Below are positions 8,261 to 16,275 of a stretch of 64,000 nucleotides of DNA, piece after piece. Source of the stretch: Pseudomonas sp. PDM04 (GTDB lineage: Bacteria; Pseudomonadota; Gammaproteobacteria; Pseudomonadales; Pseudomonadaceae); contig NZ_JACVAI010000004.1 in NCBI RefSeq assembly GCF_014851765.1, forward strand, positions 496,001 to 560,000, written 5' to 3'. The notes under the pieces are model-generated. The model did no database searches. It was not told the DNA's origin and saw nothing but the letters and a program-made list of their open reading frames with translations. The translations under genes were made by a program, and so were the position numbers. Within the stretch, counting starts at the first letter, position 1. Each line of letters starts with the position of its first letter.

Positions 8261-8653
8261 CTACATTTTCGCACCCGTATTGGTGATGACGTGCCAGACG
8301 TCTTTCATCTTGTCACCGGTCTTGTCGCCCGGCGCCTTGTCCTTCATGAAGTAGTACAGCGGCTTGCCGTCGTAGGCCCATTGTTTGCTGCCGTCGTCAC
8401 GGGTGATGATCGTCCATTTGCCGTCGGCCTTGGCACCGTCCTCGGCCTTCAGTGGCGGCCAGTTTTCCGCGCACTGACCGGTGCACACCGACTTGCCGCC
8501 CGTGTCCTTGTCGAACGTGTACAAGGTCATTCCCTTGTGGTCGGTCATCACTCCGCCTTGCATCATCGCAGGCTCCGCCGCGAAGGCCATTGCCGGCACA
8601 GACAGGGCAGCGGCCAGCATCAGGGCTTTAAGGGATTGCGAGTAGTGAGTCAT
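8261..8653 (-). CDS. Secreted lipoprotein-repeat family protein (COG4315-like)
   Basis: This 130-residue protein begins with a cleavable signal peptide (LKALMLAAALSVPAMAFAA, cut near residue 26) and so is periplasmic. The mature part carries two copies of the short repeat known from COG4315/PF03640 proteins: TDHKGMTLYTFDKDTGGKSVCTGQC with ENWPPL, then KQWAYDGKPLYYFMKDKAPGD followed by WHVI. The biochemical role of the family is unknown. The gene stands alone, convergent to ubiA and divergent from phoB, and I see no operon partner. Confidence 0.85.
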   Translation of the reverse strand: MTHYSQSLKALMLAAALSVPAMAFAAEPAMMQGGVMTDHKGMTLYTFDKDTGGKSVCTGQCAENWPPLKAEDGAKADGKWTIITRDDGSKQWAYDGKPLYYFMKDKAPGDKTGDKMKDVWHVITNTGAKM

Positions 8654-8733
8654 GGAAACCTTCTTTTGTGGTTGTCAGGATTCGGACTTAGAGAATAGTT
8701 CAGGAACGCCACAATCGCCGTGCAGCTAAAATG

Positions 8734-8751
8734 TTGTCACACGACTGCAAT
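8734..8751 (+). promoter_or_regulatory. Candidate Pho box upstream of phoB
   Basis: TTGTCAC-ACGA-CTGCAAT fits the 7-4-7 direct-repeat layout of the PhoB site (CTGTCAT-N4-CTGTCAT) with 10 of 14 half-site matches. It ends 54 bases before the phoB ATG, a suitable place for autoregulation of phoBR. Confidence 0.65.
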
Positions 8752-8805
8752 AATTCCGTTATCTAATGCGGCGCAAGACAGTTAAATGACAAGAGGGTTA
8801 ATGGC

Positions 8806-9495
8806 ATGGTTGGCAGGAACATTCTGATCGTCGACGACGAAGCGCCCATCCGCGAGATGATCGCCGTTGCGTTGGAAATGGCCGGCTATGACTGCCTGGA
8901 GGCCGAGAACTCTCAGCAGGCTCATGCCATTATCGTCGACCGCAAGCCGGACCTGATCCTGCTCGACTGGATGCTGCCCGGCACCTCCGGCATCGAACTG
9001 GCCCGCCGCCTCAAACGCGATGAGCTGACCGGGGATATCCCGATCATCATGCTCACGGCCAAGGGCGAAGAGGACAACAAGATCCAGGGCCTGGAAGTCG
9101 GCGCCGACGACTACATCACCAAACCGTTTTCCCCCCGTGAGCTGGTGGCACGTCTCAAGGCCGTGCTGCGCCGTGCCGGGCCAACCGATGGCGAGGCACC
9201 GATCGAAGTCGGCGGCCTGCTGCTGGACCCGATCAGCCACCGCGTGACCATCGACGGTAAACCGGCCGAAATGGGCCCCACCGAATACCGCTTGCTGCAA
9301 TTCTTCATGACCCATCAGGAACGCGCCTACACCCGCGGCCAGTTGCTGGATCAGGTCTGGGGCGGCAATGTCTACGTTGAAGAGCGCACCGTGGACGTGC
9401 ACATTCGTCGCCTGCGCAAAGCCCTCGGTGATGCTTACGAAAATCTGGTACAAACCGTGCGCGGCACCGGCTATCGGTTCTCCACCAAAGCCTGA
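8806..9495 (+). CDS. phoB: Phosphate regulon response regulator PhoB
   Basis: This 229-residue OmpR-class regulator has a receiver domain at about residues 1-125, with the acidic pair VDDEAP, the phosphorylation site in LILLDWMLPG (Asp near 53) and the lysine in ITKPFSPRELVARLK. A winged-helix DNA-binding domain follows at about 135-229, including ERTVDVHIRRLRKALG and VRGTGYRFS. Phosphorylated PhoB binds Pho boxes in front of phosphate-starvation genes; three candidate boxes are seen in this window. AGAGGG precedes the ATG. phoR follows 44 bases downstream, as in other gammaproteobacteria. Confidence 0.98.
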   Translation: MVGRNILIVDDEAPIREMIAVALEMAGYDCLEAENSQQAHAIIVDRKPDLILLDWMLPGTSGIELARRLKRDELTGDIPIIMLTAKGEEDNKIQGLEVGADDYITKPFSPRELVARLKAVLRRAGPTDGEAPIEVGGLLLDPISHRVTIDGKPAEMGPTEYRLLQFFMTHQERAYTRGQLLDQVWGGNVYVEERTVDVHIRRLRKALGDAYENLVQTVRGTGYRFSTKA

Positions 9496-9539
9496 TCCGG
9501 ACCTTCCCGCCCGACAAGCTGACAAGGACGCGCGTTAAC

Positions 9540-10862
9540 GTGAACCAAAACTGGCATGGCATCCTCATTCGCCACATGCTGCTACTGGTCACCGCTTGCC
9601 TGGTGATCGGCCTGATTACCGGCTATTACGGCTGGAGCCTCGCCGCAGGCCTGGGTCTTTACCTGGCCTGGACCCTCAAGCAATTGTTGCGTCTGCACGA
9701 GTGGCTGCGCCTGCACAAACCAGATGAAGCACCGCCCGACGGCTATGGCCTGTGGGGCGAAGTGTTCGACAGCATCTATCACCTGCAACGTCGCGACCAA
9801 CGGGTACGCGGGCGCCTGCAAGCGGTGATCGACCGGGTTCAGGAGTCCACCGCCGCTCTGAAAGACGCGGTGATCATGCTCGACACCGACGGCAACCTGG
9901 AGTGGTGGAACCGCGCGGCGGAAACCCTGCTGGGCCTCAAGACGCCGCAGGACAGCGGGCAGCCGGTGACCAACCTGGTGCGTCACCCGCGCTTCAAGGA
10001 ATACTTCGAGCAGGACAACTACGCCGAGCCGCTGGAAATCCCCTCACCGACCAACGACCGCGTGCGCATTCAGCTGTACATCACCCGCTACGGCAACAAC
10101 GAACACCTGATGCTGGTGCGCGACGTGACGCGCATCCATCAACTGGAGCAGATGCGCAAGGACTTCATCGCCAACGTGTCCCATGAACTGCGCACACCGC
10201 TGACAGTGATCTGCGGTTACCTGGAAACCCTGCTCGACAACGTCGACGAGGTGAACCCGCGCTGGAGCCGTGCCCTGCAGCAAATGCAGCAACAAGGCGG
10301 ACGCATGCAGACGCTGCTCAACGACCTGTTGCTGCTGGCCAAGCTGGAAGCCACCGATTACCCGTCGGACAACCACCCCGTGGCCGTCGAGAGCTTGTTG
10401 CAATCGATCAAGAGCGACGCCCAGCAGTTATCCGGGCAGAAAAACCAGCGCATCACCCTGGAAGCCGACCCGACGATCAACCTCAAGGGCAGCGAGGCCG
10501 AACTGCGCAGTGCGTTTTCCAACCTGGTGTTCAACGCGGTGAAGTACACCCCGGCGGAGGGCAACATCCGCATTCGCTGGTGGGGCGACGAGCAAGGCGC
10601 ACACCTGAGCGTGCAGGATTCGGGTATCGGCATCGACAGCAAACACCTGCCGCGCCTGACCGAGCGCTTCTACCGGGTCGATTCCAGCCGCAACTCCAAC
10701 ACCGGCGGCACCGGGCTCGGGCTGGCCATCGTCAAGCACGTGTTGCTGCGCCACCGCGCCCGCATGGAGATCAGCAGCGTGCCGGGCCACGGCAGTACGT
10801 TCACCTGCCATTTCGCCCCGGCACAGGTCAGCAAATCCCGGGCGATCAGCATGACCGACTGA
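9540..10862 (+). CDS. phoR: Phosphate regulon sensor histidine kinase PhoR
   Basis: PhoR phosphorylates PhoB when phosphate is scarce and is held in check by the Pst-PhoU complex. The 440-residue protein has two N-terminal membrane segments (about residues 8-45) with hardly any periplasmic part, a PAS domain at about 95-195 (KDAVIMLDTDGNLEWWNRAA), a dimerisation and phosphoacceptor domain with FIANVSHELRTPL (His near residue 213), and an ATP-binding domain ending in GGTGLGLAIVKHVLL. The start is GTG at 9540, with AAGGA rather far upstream; it places the first membrane segment at the usual distance. Confidence 0.97.
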   Translation: MNQNWHGILIRHMLLLVTACLVIGLITGYYGWSLAAGLGLYLAWTLKQLLRLHEWLRLHKPDEAPPDGYGLWGEVFDSIYHLQRRDQRVRGRLQAVIDRVQESTAALKDAVIMLDTDGNLEWWNRAAETLLGLKTPQDSGQPVTNLVRHPRFKEYFEQDNYAEPLEIPSPTNDRVRIQLYITRYGNNEHLMLVRDVTRIHQLEQMRKDFIANVSHELRTPLTVICGYLETLLDNVDEVNPRWSRALQQMQQQGGRMQTLLNDLLLLAKLEATDYPSDNHPVAVESLLQSIKSDAQQLSGQKNQRITLEADPTINLKGSEAELRSAFSNLVFNAVKYTPAEGNIRIRWWGDEQGAHLSVQDSGIGIDSKHLPRLTERFYRVDSSRNSNTGGTGLGLAIVKHVLLRHRARMEISSVPGHGSTFTCHFAPAQVSKSRAISMTD

Positions 10863-10892
10863 TACCGGCCAGCACGCGCCACTAGGCAATCG

Positions 10893-10922
10893 ACAAGTCA
10901 GCCGCTACATTGGCTGACTTGT
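10893..10922 (+). terminator. Strong hairpin after phoR
   Basis: ACAAGTCAGCC and GGCTGACTTGT are a perfect 11-base inverted repeat around an 8-base loop, 30 bases after the phoR stop. No T-run follows, so it may be a weak or Rho-assisted terminator or an mRNA 3' end stabiliser. Confidence 0.5.
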
Positions 10923-10984
10923 GCCTGCCTTTCAGGCATGTCATTGATCCCTTTTCGAATACACGGAACCCGCAAAACTCCATC

Positions 10985-12325
10985 ATGGACCCTTCCCCTG
11001 GCTTGACCCTCGCGACACTCTTCGCCGATTTCGGCATGATTCTTTTTGCTTTGATCCTGGTTTTGCTCAACGGCTTTTTCGTTGCGGCGGAATTCGCCAT
11101 GGTCAAGTTGCGCTCGACCCGGGTCGAAGCCATCGCTGACAAGAACGGCTGGCGCGGGCACATCCTGCGCACCGTTCACAGTCAGCTCGATGCCTACCTG
11201 TCGGCGTGCCAGCTGGGTATTACCCTCGCCTCCCTGGGCCTGGGCTGGGTCGGTGAGCCGGCCTTCGCGCACATCCTCGAACCGCTGCTGGAAACCGTGG
11301 GCGTGCAGTCGCCCGAAGTGATCAAGGGGGTGTCGTTCTTCGCCGCGTTCTTCGTCATTTCCTACCTGCACATCGTGGTCGGCGAACTGGCCCCGAAATC
11401 CTGGGCGATCCGTAAACCCGAACTGCTGTCGTTGTGGACTGCCGTCCCGCTGTACCTGTTCTATTGGGCCATGTACCCGGCGATCTACCTGCTCAACGCC
11501 AGCGCCAACACCATCCTGCGGATCGCCGGCCAGGGTGAGCCCGGTCCGCATCACGAACACCATTACAGCCGTGAAGAACTGAAACTGATCCTGCACTCCA
11601 GCCGGGGCCAGGACCCGAGCGACCAAGGCATGCGCGTGCTGGCCTCGGCGGTGGAAATGGGCGAGCTGGAAGTGGTCGACTGGGCCAATTCCCGCGAAGA
11701 CCTGGTGACCCTGGAGTTCAATGCGCCGCTCAAGGAAATCCTGGCGATGTTCCGTCGCCACAAGTTCAGCCGCTATCCGGTGTACGACAGCGACCGTCAG
11801 GAGTTCGTCGGCCTGCTGCACATCAAGGACCTGCTGCTGGAACTGGCGGCCCTGGACCACATTCCCGAGTCGTTCAACCTGGCTGAACTGACCCGCCCGC
11901 TGGAACGCGTCTCGCGGCACATGCCGTTGTCGCAGTTGCTGGAGCAGTTCCGCAAGGGCGGCTCGCACTTTGCCCTGGTCGAAGAAGCCGATGGCAACAT
12001 CATCGGCTACCTGACCATGGAAGACGTGCTGGAAGTGCTGGTCGGCGATATCCAGGACGAACACCGCAAGGCCGAGCGCGGAATCCTCGCCTACCAGCCG
12101 GGCAAGTTGCTGGTGCGTGGCGATACCCCGCTGTTCAAGGTCGAGCGGCTGCTGGGCATCGACCTGGATCACGTCGAAGCCGAAACCCTGGCCGGTCTGG
12201 TCTACGAATCCCTGAAACGGGTGCCGGAAGAGGAAGAAGTGCTGGAAGTCGAAGGCCTGCGGATCATCATCAAGAAGATGAAGGGGCCGAAGATCATTCT
12301 GGCGAAGGTGTTGATGCTCGATTGA
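10985..12325 (+). CDS. CNNM/CorC-HlyC family membrane protein with CBS pair
   Basis: This 446-residue protein has the order N-terminal DUF21/CNNM membrane domain (about residues 1-200, four hydrophobic segments starting ILFALILVLLNGFFVAAEFA), two CBS domains (about 215-340, ending FALVEEADGNIIGYLTMEDVLEVLVGDI) and a C-terminal transporter-associated domain with EEEEVLEVEGLRIIIKKMKG. Relatives act in magnesium or cobalt efflux and resistance; the substrate here is not evident. ATG at 10985 (MDPSPGLTL) is preferred because an upstream TTG lies inside the phoR terminator-like hairpin. From memory the same gene follows phoR in P. aeruginosa. Confidence 0.88.
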   Translation: MDPSPGLTLATLFADFGMILFALILVLLNGFFVAAEFAMVKLRSTRVEAIADKNGWRGHILRTVHSQLDAYLSACQLGITLASLGLGWVGEPAFAHILEPLLETVGVQSPEVIKGVSFFAAFFVISYLHIVVGELAPKSWAIRKPELLSLWTAVPLYLFYWAMYPAIYLLNASANTILRIAGQGEPGPHHEHHYSREELKLILHSSRGQDPSDQGMRVLASAVEMGELEVVDWANSREDLVTLEFNAPLKEILAMFRRHKFSRYPVYDSDRQEFVGLLHIKDLLLELAALDHIPESFNLAELTRPLERVSRHMPLSQLLEQFRKGGSHFALVEEADGNIIGYLTMEDVLEVLVGDIQDEHRKAERGILAYQPGKLLVRGDTPLFKVERLLGIDLDHVEAETLAGLVYESLKRVPEEEEVLEVEGLRIIIKKMKGPKIILAKVLMLD

Positions 12326-12356
12326 GTCGGCCCGGGCCTGCACCGCGTCGATGCCT

Positions 12357-12407
12357 TCGCGAGCAGGCTCGCTCCCACCAGTGCTGTGGGAGCGAGCCTG
12401 CTCGCGA
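12357..12407. repeat. Inverted REP pair after the CNNM gene
   Basis: A minus-oriented copy (TCGCGAGCAGGCTCGCTCCCAC) and a plus-oriented copy (GTGGGAGCGAGCCTGCTCGCGA) are separated by only a few bases. Together they form one very long stem between two convergent genes and may act as a shared terminator. Confidence 0.8.
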
Positions 12408-12421
12408 CAGACCGGCCCCCG

Positions 12422-13318
12422 TCACTGCTTGCCGAGTGCAAAATTCGGCAGACTGCCCATCGGTTGCCTGAACTGATAAGGGATCGAGACCAACCCCAGC
12501 CCGGTATTGCGCTGCACCACGAAATGCAGGTGCGGCCCGCTGCTGTTGCCGGTGTTGCCCGACAGCGCCAACGGGCTGCCTACCGACACCCGCTGCCCTT
12601 CGCGAACGCTGACCGAGCCTTGCTTGAGGTGCAGGTACACGCCCATCGTCCCGTCATCGTGCAGTACCCGGACGAAATTGCCCGCCGGATCGCTGCCGCG
12701 CCCGGTCTGCGCATTTTCGGTTTTCACCACCACCCCGCCGCGCGCCGCGATGATTGGCGTGCCCTCGGGCATCGCGATGTCCATGGCGTAGCGGTTCCTG
12801 GGCCCGAAGTGGCTGTATTGGCCATTGGCACCCTGACTCAGGCGAAACGGCCCGCCACGCCAGGGGTATGGGTATTGATAGGCCAGGGCAGCCCCTGAGG
12901 GGTCGCCCAGGGAATATTCGAACCTGGGCACATAGGCCAGCGGCTTCTCGGCGTTCATCGCCGTGAGCAACGCCAGGCGAATGCTGCTGCGAGCGGGCAT
13001 GACCCGGCGAATCGGCCGGCTCGGCGCACCGTTGACGTTCTGCAGCCCGGCAAAGCTCAACTCGATCTCCACCGGCGCATACAGGTCATTGCGCACGTAG
13101 ACGCTGTCTGCGCCCTTTTTCTTGGTGATGACCAGGTACACCTGGCGCTCGAGGTGCTCGACCATGCGATCACGAAAGGTGAACACCTGGGCGCCTTTCG
13201 AGGGGCGGTCGCTATAGGAGACCACGCCGTTGGCGTCGGTGGACTTGTAGATCGTCATGGCCGACGCCTGGGCGCAAGCCATGAAAAGACCGCAGAAAAA
13301 CATCAGTCGCGCGAGCAT
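12422..13318 (-). CDS. Periplasmic M23-type metallopeptidase with DUF4124-like N-terminus
   Basis: The 298-residue protein starts with a signal peptide (MLARLMFFCGLFMACAQASA) and a short DUF4124-like region (IYKSTDANGVVSYSDRPS). A C-terminal LytM/M23 domain at about residues 155-285 contains SHFGPRNRYAMDIAMPEGTP, the middle VYLHLKQGS and the last ligand motif GPHLHF. The usual HxGxD motif is drawn out, with the histidine several residues before the aspartate, as in some close relatives, so activity is likely but not certain. M23 enzymes cut peptidoglycan cross-links or act as amidase activators. The gene is a single unit convergent to the CNNM gene. Confidence 0.85.
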   Translation of the reverse strand: MLARLMFFCGLFMACAQASAMTIYKSTDANGVVSYSDRPSKGAQVFTFRDRMVEHLERQVYLVITKKKGADSVYVRNDLYAPVEIELSFAGLQNVNGAPSRPIRRVMPARSSIRLALLTAMNAEKPLAYVPRFEYSLGDPSGAALAYQYPYPWRGGPFRLSQGANGQYSHFGPRNRYAMDIAMPEGTPIIAARGGVVVKTENAQTGRGSDPAGNFVRVLHDDGTMGVYLHLKQGSVSVREGQRVSVGSPLALSGNTGNSSGPHLHFVVQRNTGLGLVSIPYQFRQPMGSLPNFALGKQ

Positions 13319-13415
13319 GGGCAGAATTCTGTCGAGTAGGATCTGGGAAAGAGCCTAGCAGCTGCAATGGACCCGGGTAGTCGACAGAGGTTGCAGTGCG
13401 AGTTGCACCGCCGGA

Positions 13416-13727
13416 TCAGCCCAGGGACATAGCCTCATTTCGCGAAAAACAAATATCGATGTCCAACCGCGCCGCTGCGGATAGATTCACCAACGCATCG
13501 AGTGAGAACTTATCAATCTTGCCGCTGAGCACATCGTTGAGCCGCGGCTGAGTGATCTTCAACCGTCTGGCAGCCTCTACCTGAGAAAGCTCCCACCCGC
13601 GGATGGTCTTGCACAGTTCCAGCATCAGTTTGGAGCGCAGTCGCATGTTTGCAGCTTCCTGCGGCGTGTCTTCCAACGCATCCCAAATATTGGCGTAGCG
13701 CTGTCCTTGGTCGTGAAGGTCCGTCAT
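13416..13727 (-). CDS. XRE-family antitoxin (HigA-type)
   Basis: This 103-residue protein has a central helix-turn-helix (about residues 45-70, WELSQVEAARRLKITQPRLNDVLSG) with the LS..EAARRL / TQPRLNDVL signature of short XRE/HTH_37 antitoxins. It is encoded 3 bases after the stop of a RelE/HigB-like toxin on the same strand, toxin first, which is the HigBA order. Antitoxins of this type neutralise the toxin and repress their own promoter. Two palindromes upstream of the pair are candidate operators. Confidence 0.9.
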   Translation of the reverse strand: MTDLHDQGQRYANIWDALEDTPQEAANMRLRSKLMLELCKTIRGWELSQVEAARRLKITQPRLNDVLSGKIDKFSLDALVNLSAAARLDIDICFSRNEAMSLG

Positions 13728-13730
13728 GTC

Positions 13731-14054
13731 TTAACCTATTTCCTGCAATCTGACACGTGCCAGTTCGATATCCCGTGTTTCGGTTTTTCGCGTGGTCTTC
13801 TGGATGGCATGCAGCACGTAAATAGCCTCAGGCCGATTAACCACATAAAACACCCGAAACACCCCTGACGCCTCTGTGACTCTGATTTCGTTAACGCCCT
13901 GCCCCACCGTTTTCATCGGCCGCCAGTCAAAGGGCTCCTCACCCTGTTGCAGAATATCCAGCTGAAAACCGACAGCTCTGCGTGCATCGAGCGGGAAAGC
14001 CCGCAGATCCTTGAGTGAGCTCGCGACAAACACCACATCCTTGTGCCTCGACAT
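13731..14054 (-). CDS. RelE/HigB-type toxin (phage Gp49-like family)
   Basis: The 107-residue product matches the Gp49-like/RelE superfamily pattern: VVFVASSLKDLRAFP at the start, the middle WRPMKTVGQGVNEIRVTEASG, then FRVFYVVNRPEAIYVLHAIQKTTRKT, where the arginine and late lysines are typical of ribosome-dependent mRNA interferases. The ATG at 14054 is chosen because AGGAG lies just before it. The antitoxin gene follows 3 bases later. The pair sits between genes that are adjacent in P. aeruginosa as I recall it, so it looks inserted into a conserved block. Confidence 0.9.
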   Translation of the reverse strand: MSRHKDVVFVASSLKDLRAFPLDARRAVGFQLDILQQGEEPFDWRPMKTVGQGVNEIRVTEASGVFRVFYVVNRPEAIYVLHAIQKTTRKTETRDIELARVRLQEIG

Positions 14055-14157
14055 CGACTTCTCCTGTTGGTGACAGGAAAAGCGTAATCGACGATACCCA
14101 CACAAGGTGGTCCGGGTTGTTTCAAGGCATGCCCAAAGGGCGCGTTATCAAACAGGC

Positions 14158-14197
14158 TATATCAGAACAGATATAACTCAAGACGAGCGTTGAGTTA
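14158..14197. promoter_or_regulatory. Two overlapping palindromes upstream of the toxin-antitoxin pair
   Basis: TATATC-N6-GATATA (14158-14175) overlaps TAACTCAA-N8-TTGAGTTA (14174-14197) by two bases. Both are perfect inverted repeats about 105-145 bases before the toxin start. Antitoxin dimers often bind such paired palindromes over their promoter, so these are candidate autoregulatory operators. No named consensus was matched. Confidence 0.5.
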
Positions 14198-14247
14198 TCG
14201 GATAGGCGGAGGGTGAAACGAGCTAGGGCGGGCTGCTGGATGCCCCC

Positions 14248-14316
14248 TTCGCAAGGCCCGACTCGCCCCCACAAGGAAACGCATTTCCCCGTGGCAGCGA
14301 GCCGGCGCGCGAAGGC
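14248..14316. repeat. Degenerate REP pair between response regulator and TA module
   Basis: TTCGCAAGGCCCGACTCGCCCCCAC (14248 onward) and GTGGCAGCGAGCCGGCGCGCGAAGG (to 14316) are diverged REP arms in inverted order, at the 3' side of the response regulator gene. Confidence 0.5.
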
Positions 14317-14336
14317 GGACTGTCAGGCGACGAGGA

Positions 14337-15275
14337 TCATGCGCCTGGGACGAAGTGCTTCTGCGCCGTCCCACGGGCGATCAGGCGGGACAGGTAATCG
14401 AGCTTCTGCGCGTCCTTGTCGACAAAGCGGAACGTCAGTTGCAGCCATTCGCTGTCGGGTTTCTGCTCGTGGGCCACGATGGCGTGCAGATAGCCGTTCA
14501 GGCGCGCAACTTCAGCGTTGTCGCCCTGCTCCAGGTCGAGTACTGCACTGTCTAGCACTTGTGGCAGCGCTTCGGCGCGCTTGACCACCAACAGCGCCTC
14601 CTTGAGGCTCAGGGCCTTGATCACGCATTGCTGCACGCCATTGGGCAGGCGCAACTGACCCTGGCCACGCCCGCCGTTGGCAGCGCTGGCCGCGGGCGTC
14701 GGCGCTTTCACCGGCGGGCTGTTGAGCAGACCACGGGAGGGGGCAGCGGCTGCAGTGGCCGGTGCTGGCGCCGCAGCGGGCGCCGACACAGCGGCGGCCA
14801 CGGCAGGTTTGCCGCCGGTCAGTGCGCTCAGCGAATCGTTGCCAAACGCCGAATTCATTTTGGTCGGTGCGCTGTTCATCAAGGTATCGAGCTTGCCGAC
14901 CTTGTTCAGCGCCTGCTTGACCTTGGTCAGCAGTTGCTCGTTGGTGAACGGCTTGCTGACGTAACCGGAAACGCCAGCCTGGATCGCCTGGACGACGTTC
15001 TCCTTGTCCCCACGGCTGGTCACCATCACGAAGGGCATGGTCTTGAGGTTGTCCTGTTCGCGGCACCAGGTCAGCAGTTCCAGGCCGGACATTTCCGGCA
15101 TTTCCCAGTCGCACAGGACCAGGTCGAACGCTTCCCGCGCCAGAAAGGCCTGGGCCTTCTTGCCGTTAATGGCGTCTTCGATGCGAATGCCCGGGAAGTA
15201 GTTACGCAGGCACTTCTTCACCAGGTCACGAATGAACGACGCATCGTCCACGACCAACACACTGACCTTACTCAT
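14337..15275 (-). CDS. Response regulator with receiver domain and C-terminal PilZ-like region
   Basis: The 312-residue protein has a receiver domain at about residues 1-125 with VLVVDDASFIRDLVKK, the phosphorylation site in FDLVLCDWEMPEM (Asp near 57) and YVSKPFTNEQLL. A linker rich in alanine and proline follows (about 165-200). The last 115 residues start with GQLRLPNGVQQCVIKALSLKEALLVVK and could be a PilZ-like beta-barrel, though the RxxxR motif for c-di-GMP is not clear. No kinase is adjacent. The same gene lies next to phoU in other Pseudomonas as I recall, so it may be connected with phosphate control or chemosensory output, but nothing in the sequence proves this. Confidence 0.85.
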   Translation of the reverse strand: MSKVSVLVVDDASFIRDLVKKCLRNYFPGIRIEDAINGKKAQAFLAREAFDLVLCDWEMPEMSGLELLTWCREQDNLKTMPFVMVTSRGDKENVVQAIQAGVSGYVSKPFTNEQLLTKVKQALNKVGKLDTLMNSAPTKMNSAFGNDSLSALTGGKPAVAAAVSAPAAAPAPATAAAAPSRGLLNSPPVKAPTPAASAANGGRGQGQLRLPNGVQQCVIKALSLKEALLVVKRAEALPQVLDSAVLDLEQGDNAEVARLNGYLHAIVAHEQKPDSEWLQLTFRFVDKDAQKLDYLSRLIARGTAQKHFVPGA

Positions 15276-15398
15276 CCATCACCCCTTTAAAAAATCCTGG
15301 CAAGCATACCGCTTTACTGATGGCACTTCGCCATAAACCTTCAGTCACGCCGGGACTTTTCGTTCGCGGGTGCTGCTGTCGAATCCAGCCCCGTGAAC

Positions 15399-15425
15399 AA
15401 AAACGCCCGGCCAAAAGACCGGGCG
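15399..15425 (-). terminator. Terminator of the pst-phoU operon
   Basis: On the minus strand CGCCCGG (15425-15419) pairs with CCGGGCG (15410-15404) and is followed by five T (15403-15399), about 20 bases after the phoU stop. It marks the end of the pstCAB-phoU transcript. Confidence 0.85.
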
Positions 15426-15441
15426 CTTTACTAGGGCAATC

Positions 15442-16203
15442 TTATTTATCGTCAGCTTCGCCCGGAACATTAGCGGTTTCACCACTTGTGCCTTCAACTT
15501 CTTCCTTCATGCGCTTGAGGCCCAGGTGACGCACATCGGTGCCGCGCACCAGATAAATCACCAGCTCAGAGATATTGCGCGCGTGGTCGCCAATGCGTTC
15601 CAGCGAGCGCAGGACCCAGATAATGCTCAAGACCCGCGAGATAGAGCGTGGGTCTTCCATCATGTAGGTGGCGAGCTCACGCAGGGCGGTCTTGTATTCG
15701 CGGTCGATGATCTTGTCGTATTGCGCCACCGACAACGCCAGGTCGGCATCGAAGCGGGCAAAGGCGTCCAGGGCGTCACGCACCATGTTGCGCACCTGGT
15801 CACCGATGTGGCGCACTTCGACGTAACCGCGTGGCGCTTCGCCTTCCTCGCACAGCTGGATGGCGCGGCGGGCGATCTTGGTCGATTCGTCGCCGATGCG
15901 CTCGAGGTCGATCACCGATTTCGAAATGCTGATGATCAGACGCAAGTCGGACGCCGCCGGCTGACGACGGGCCAGGATGCGCAGGCATTCTTCGTCGATG
16001 TTGCGTTCCATCTGGTTGATCTGTTCGTCGATCTCGCGCACCTGCTGGGCCAGGCCGGAATCAGCCTCGATCAGCGCCGTGACCGCGTCATTGACCTGCT
16101 TTTCCACCAGCCCGCCCATGGCCAGGAGGTGGCTGCGCACTTCCTCGAGCTCGGCGTTGAACTGCGCGGAAATGTGATGGGTAAGGCCTTCTTTACTAAT
16201 CAT
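15442..16203 (-). CDS. phoU: Phosphate signalling protein PhoU
   Basis: This 253-residue all-helical protein has two PhoU repeats. The first contains ALIEADSGLAQQVREIDEQINQMERNIDEECLRILARRQP, the second DADLALSVAQYDKIIDREYKTALRELATYMMEDPRSI and ERIGDHARNISELVIYLVRG; the E..GD.a..i signature near the end of each repeat marks the metal-binding helices. PhoU links the Pst transporter to PhoR and keeps the regulon off when phosphate is plentiful. It is the last gene of the pstCAB-phoU operon, 72 bases after pstB, and a terminator follows. Confidence 0.97.
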   Translation of the reverse strand: MISKEGLTHHISAQFNAELEEVRSHLLAMGGLVEKQVNDAVTALIEADSGLAQQVREIDEQINQMERNIDEECLRILARRQPAASDLRLIISISKSVIDLERIGDESTKIARRAIQLCEEGEAPRGYVEVRHIGDQVRNMVRDALDAFARFDADLALSVAQYDKIIDREYKTALRELATYMMEDPRSISRVLSIIWVLRSLERIGDHARNISELVIYLVRGTDVRHLGLKRMKEEVEGTSGETANVPGEADDK

Positions 16204-16275
16204 TGTTGGCGTCCTTGGGGCGTCCGGTAAGGTGCGGTGGACCGCAGCGTCAGTTCAGTGAGCAACCACGATGTC

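Noticed and set aside
10898..12343. Minus-strand open frame of 481 codons
   Set aside because: It mirrors the CNNM-like gene exactly and has the composition of an antisense shadow.
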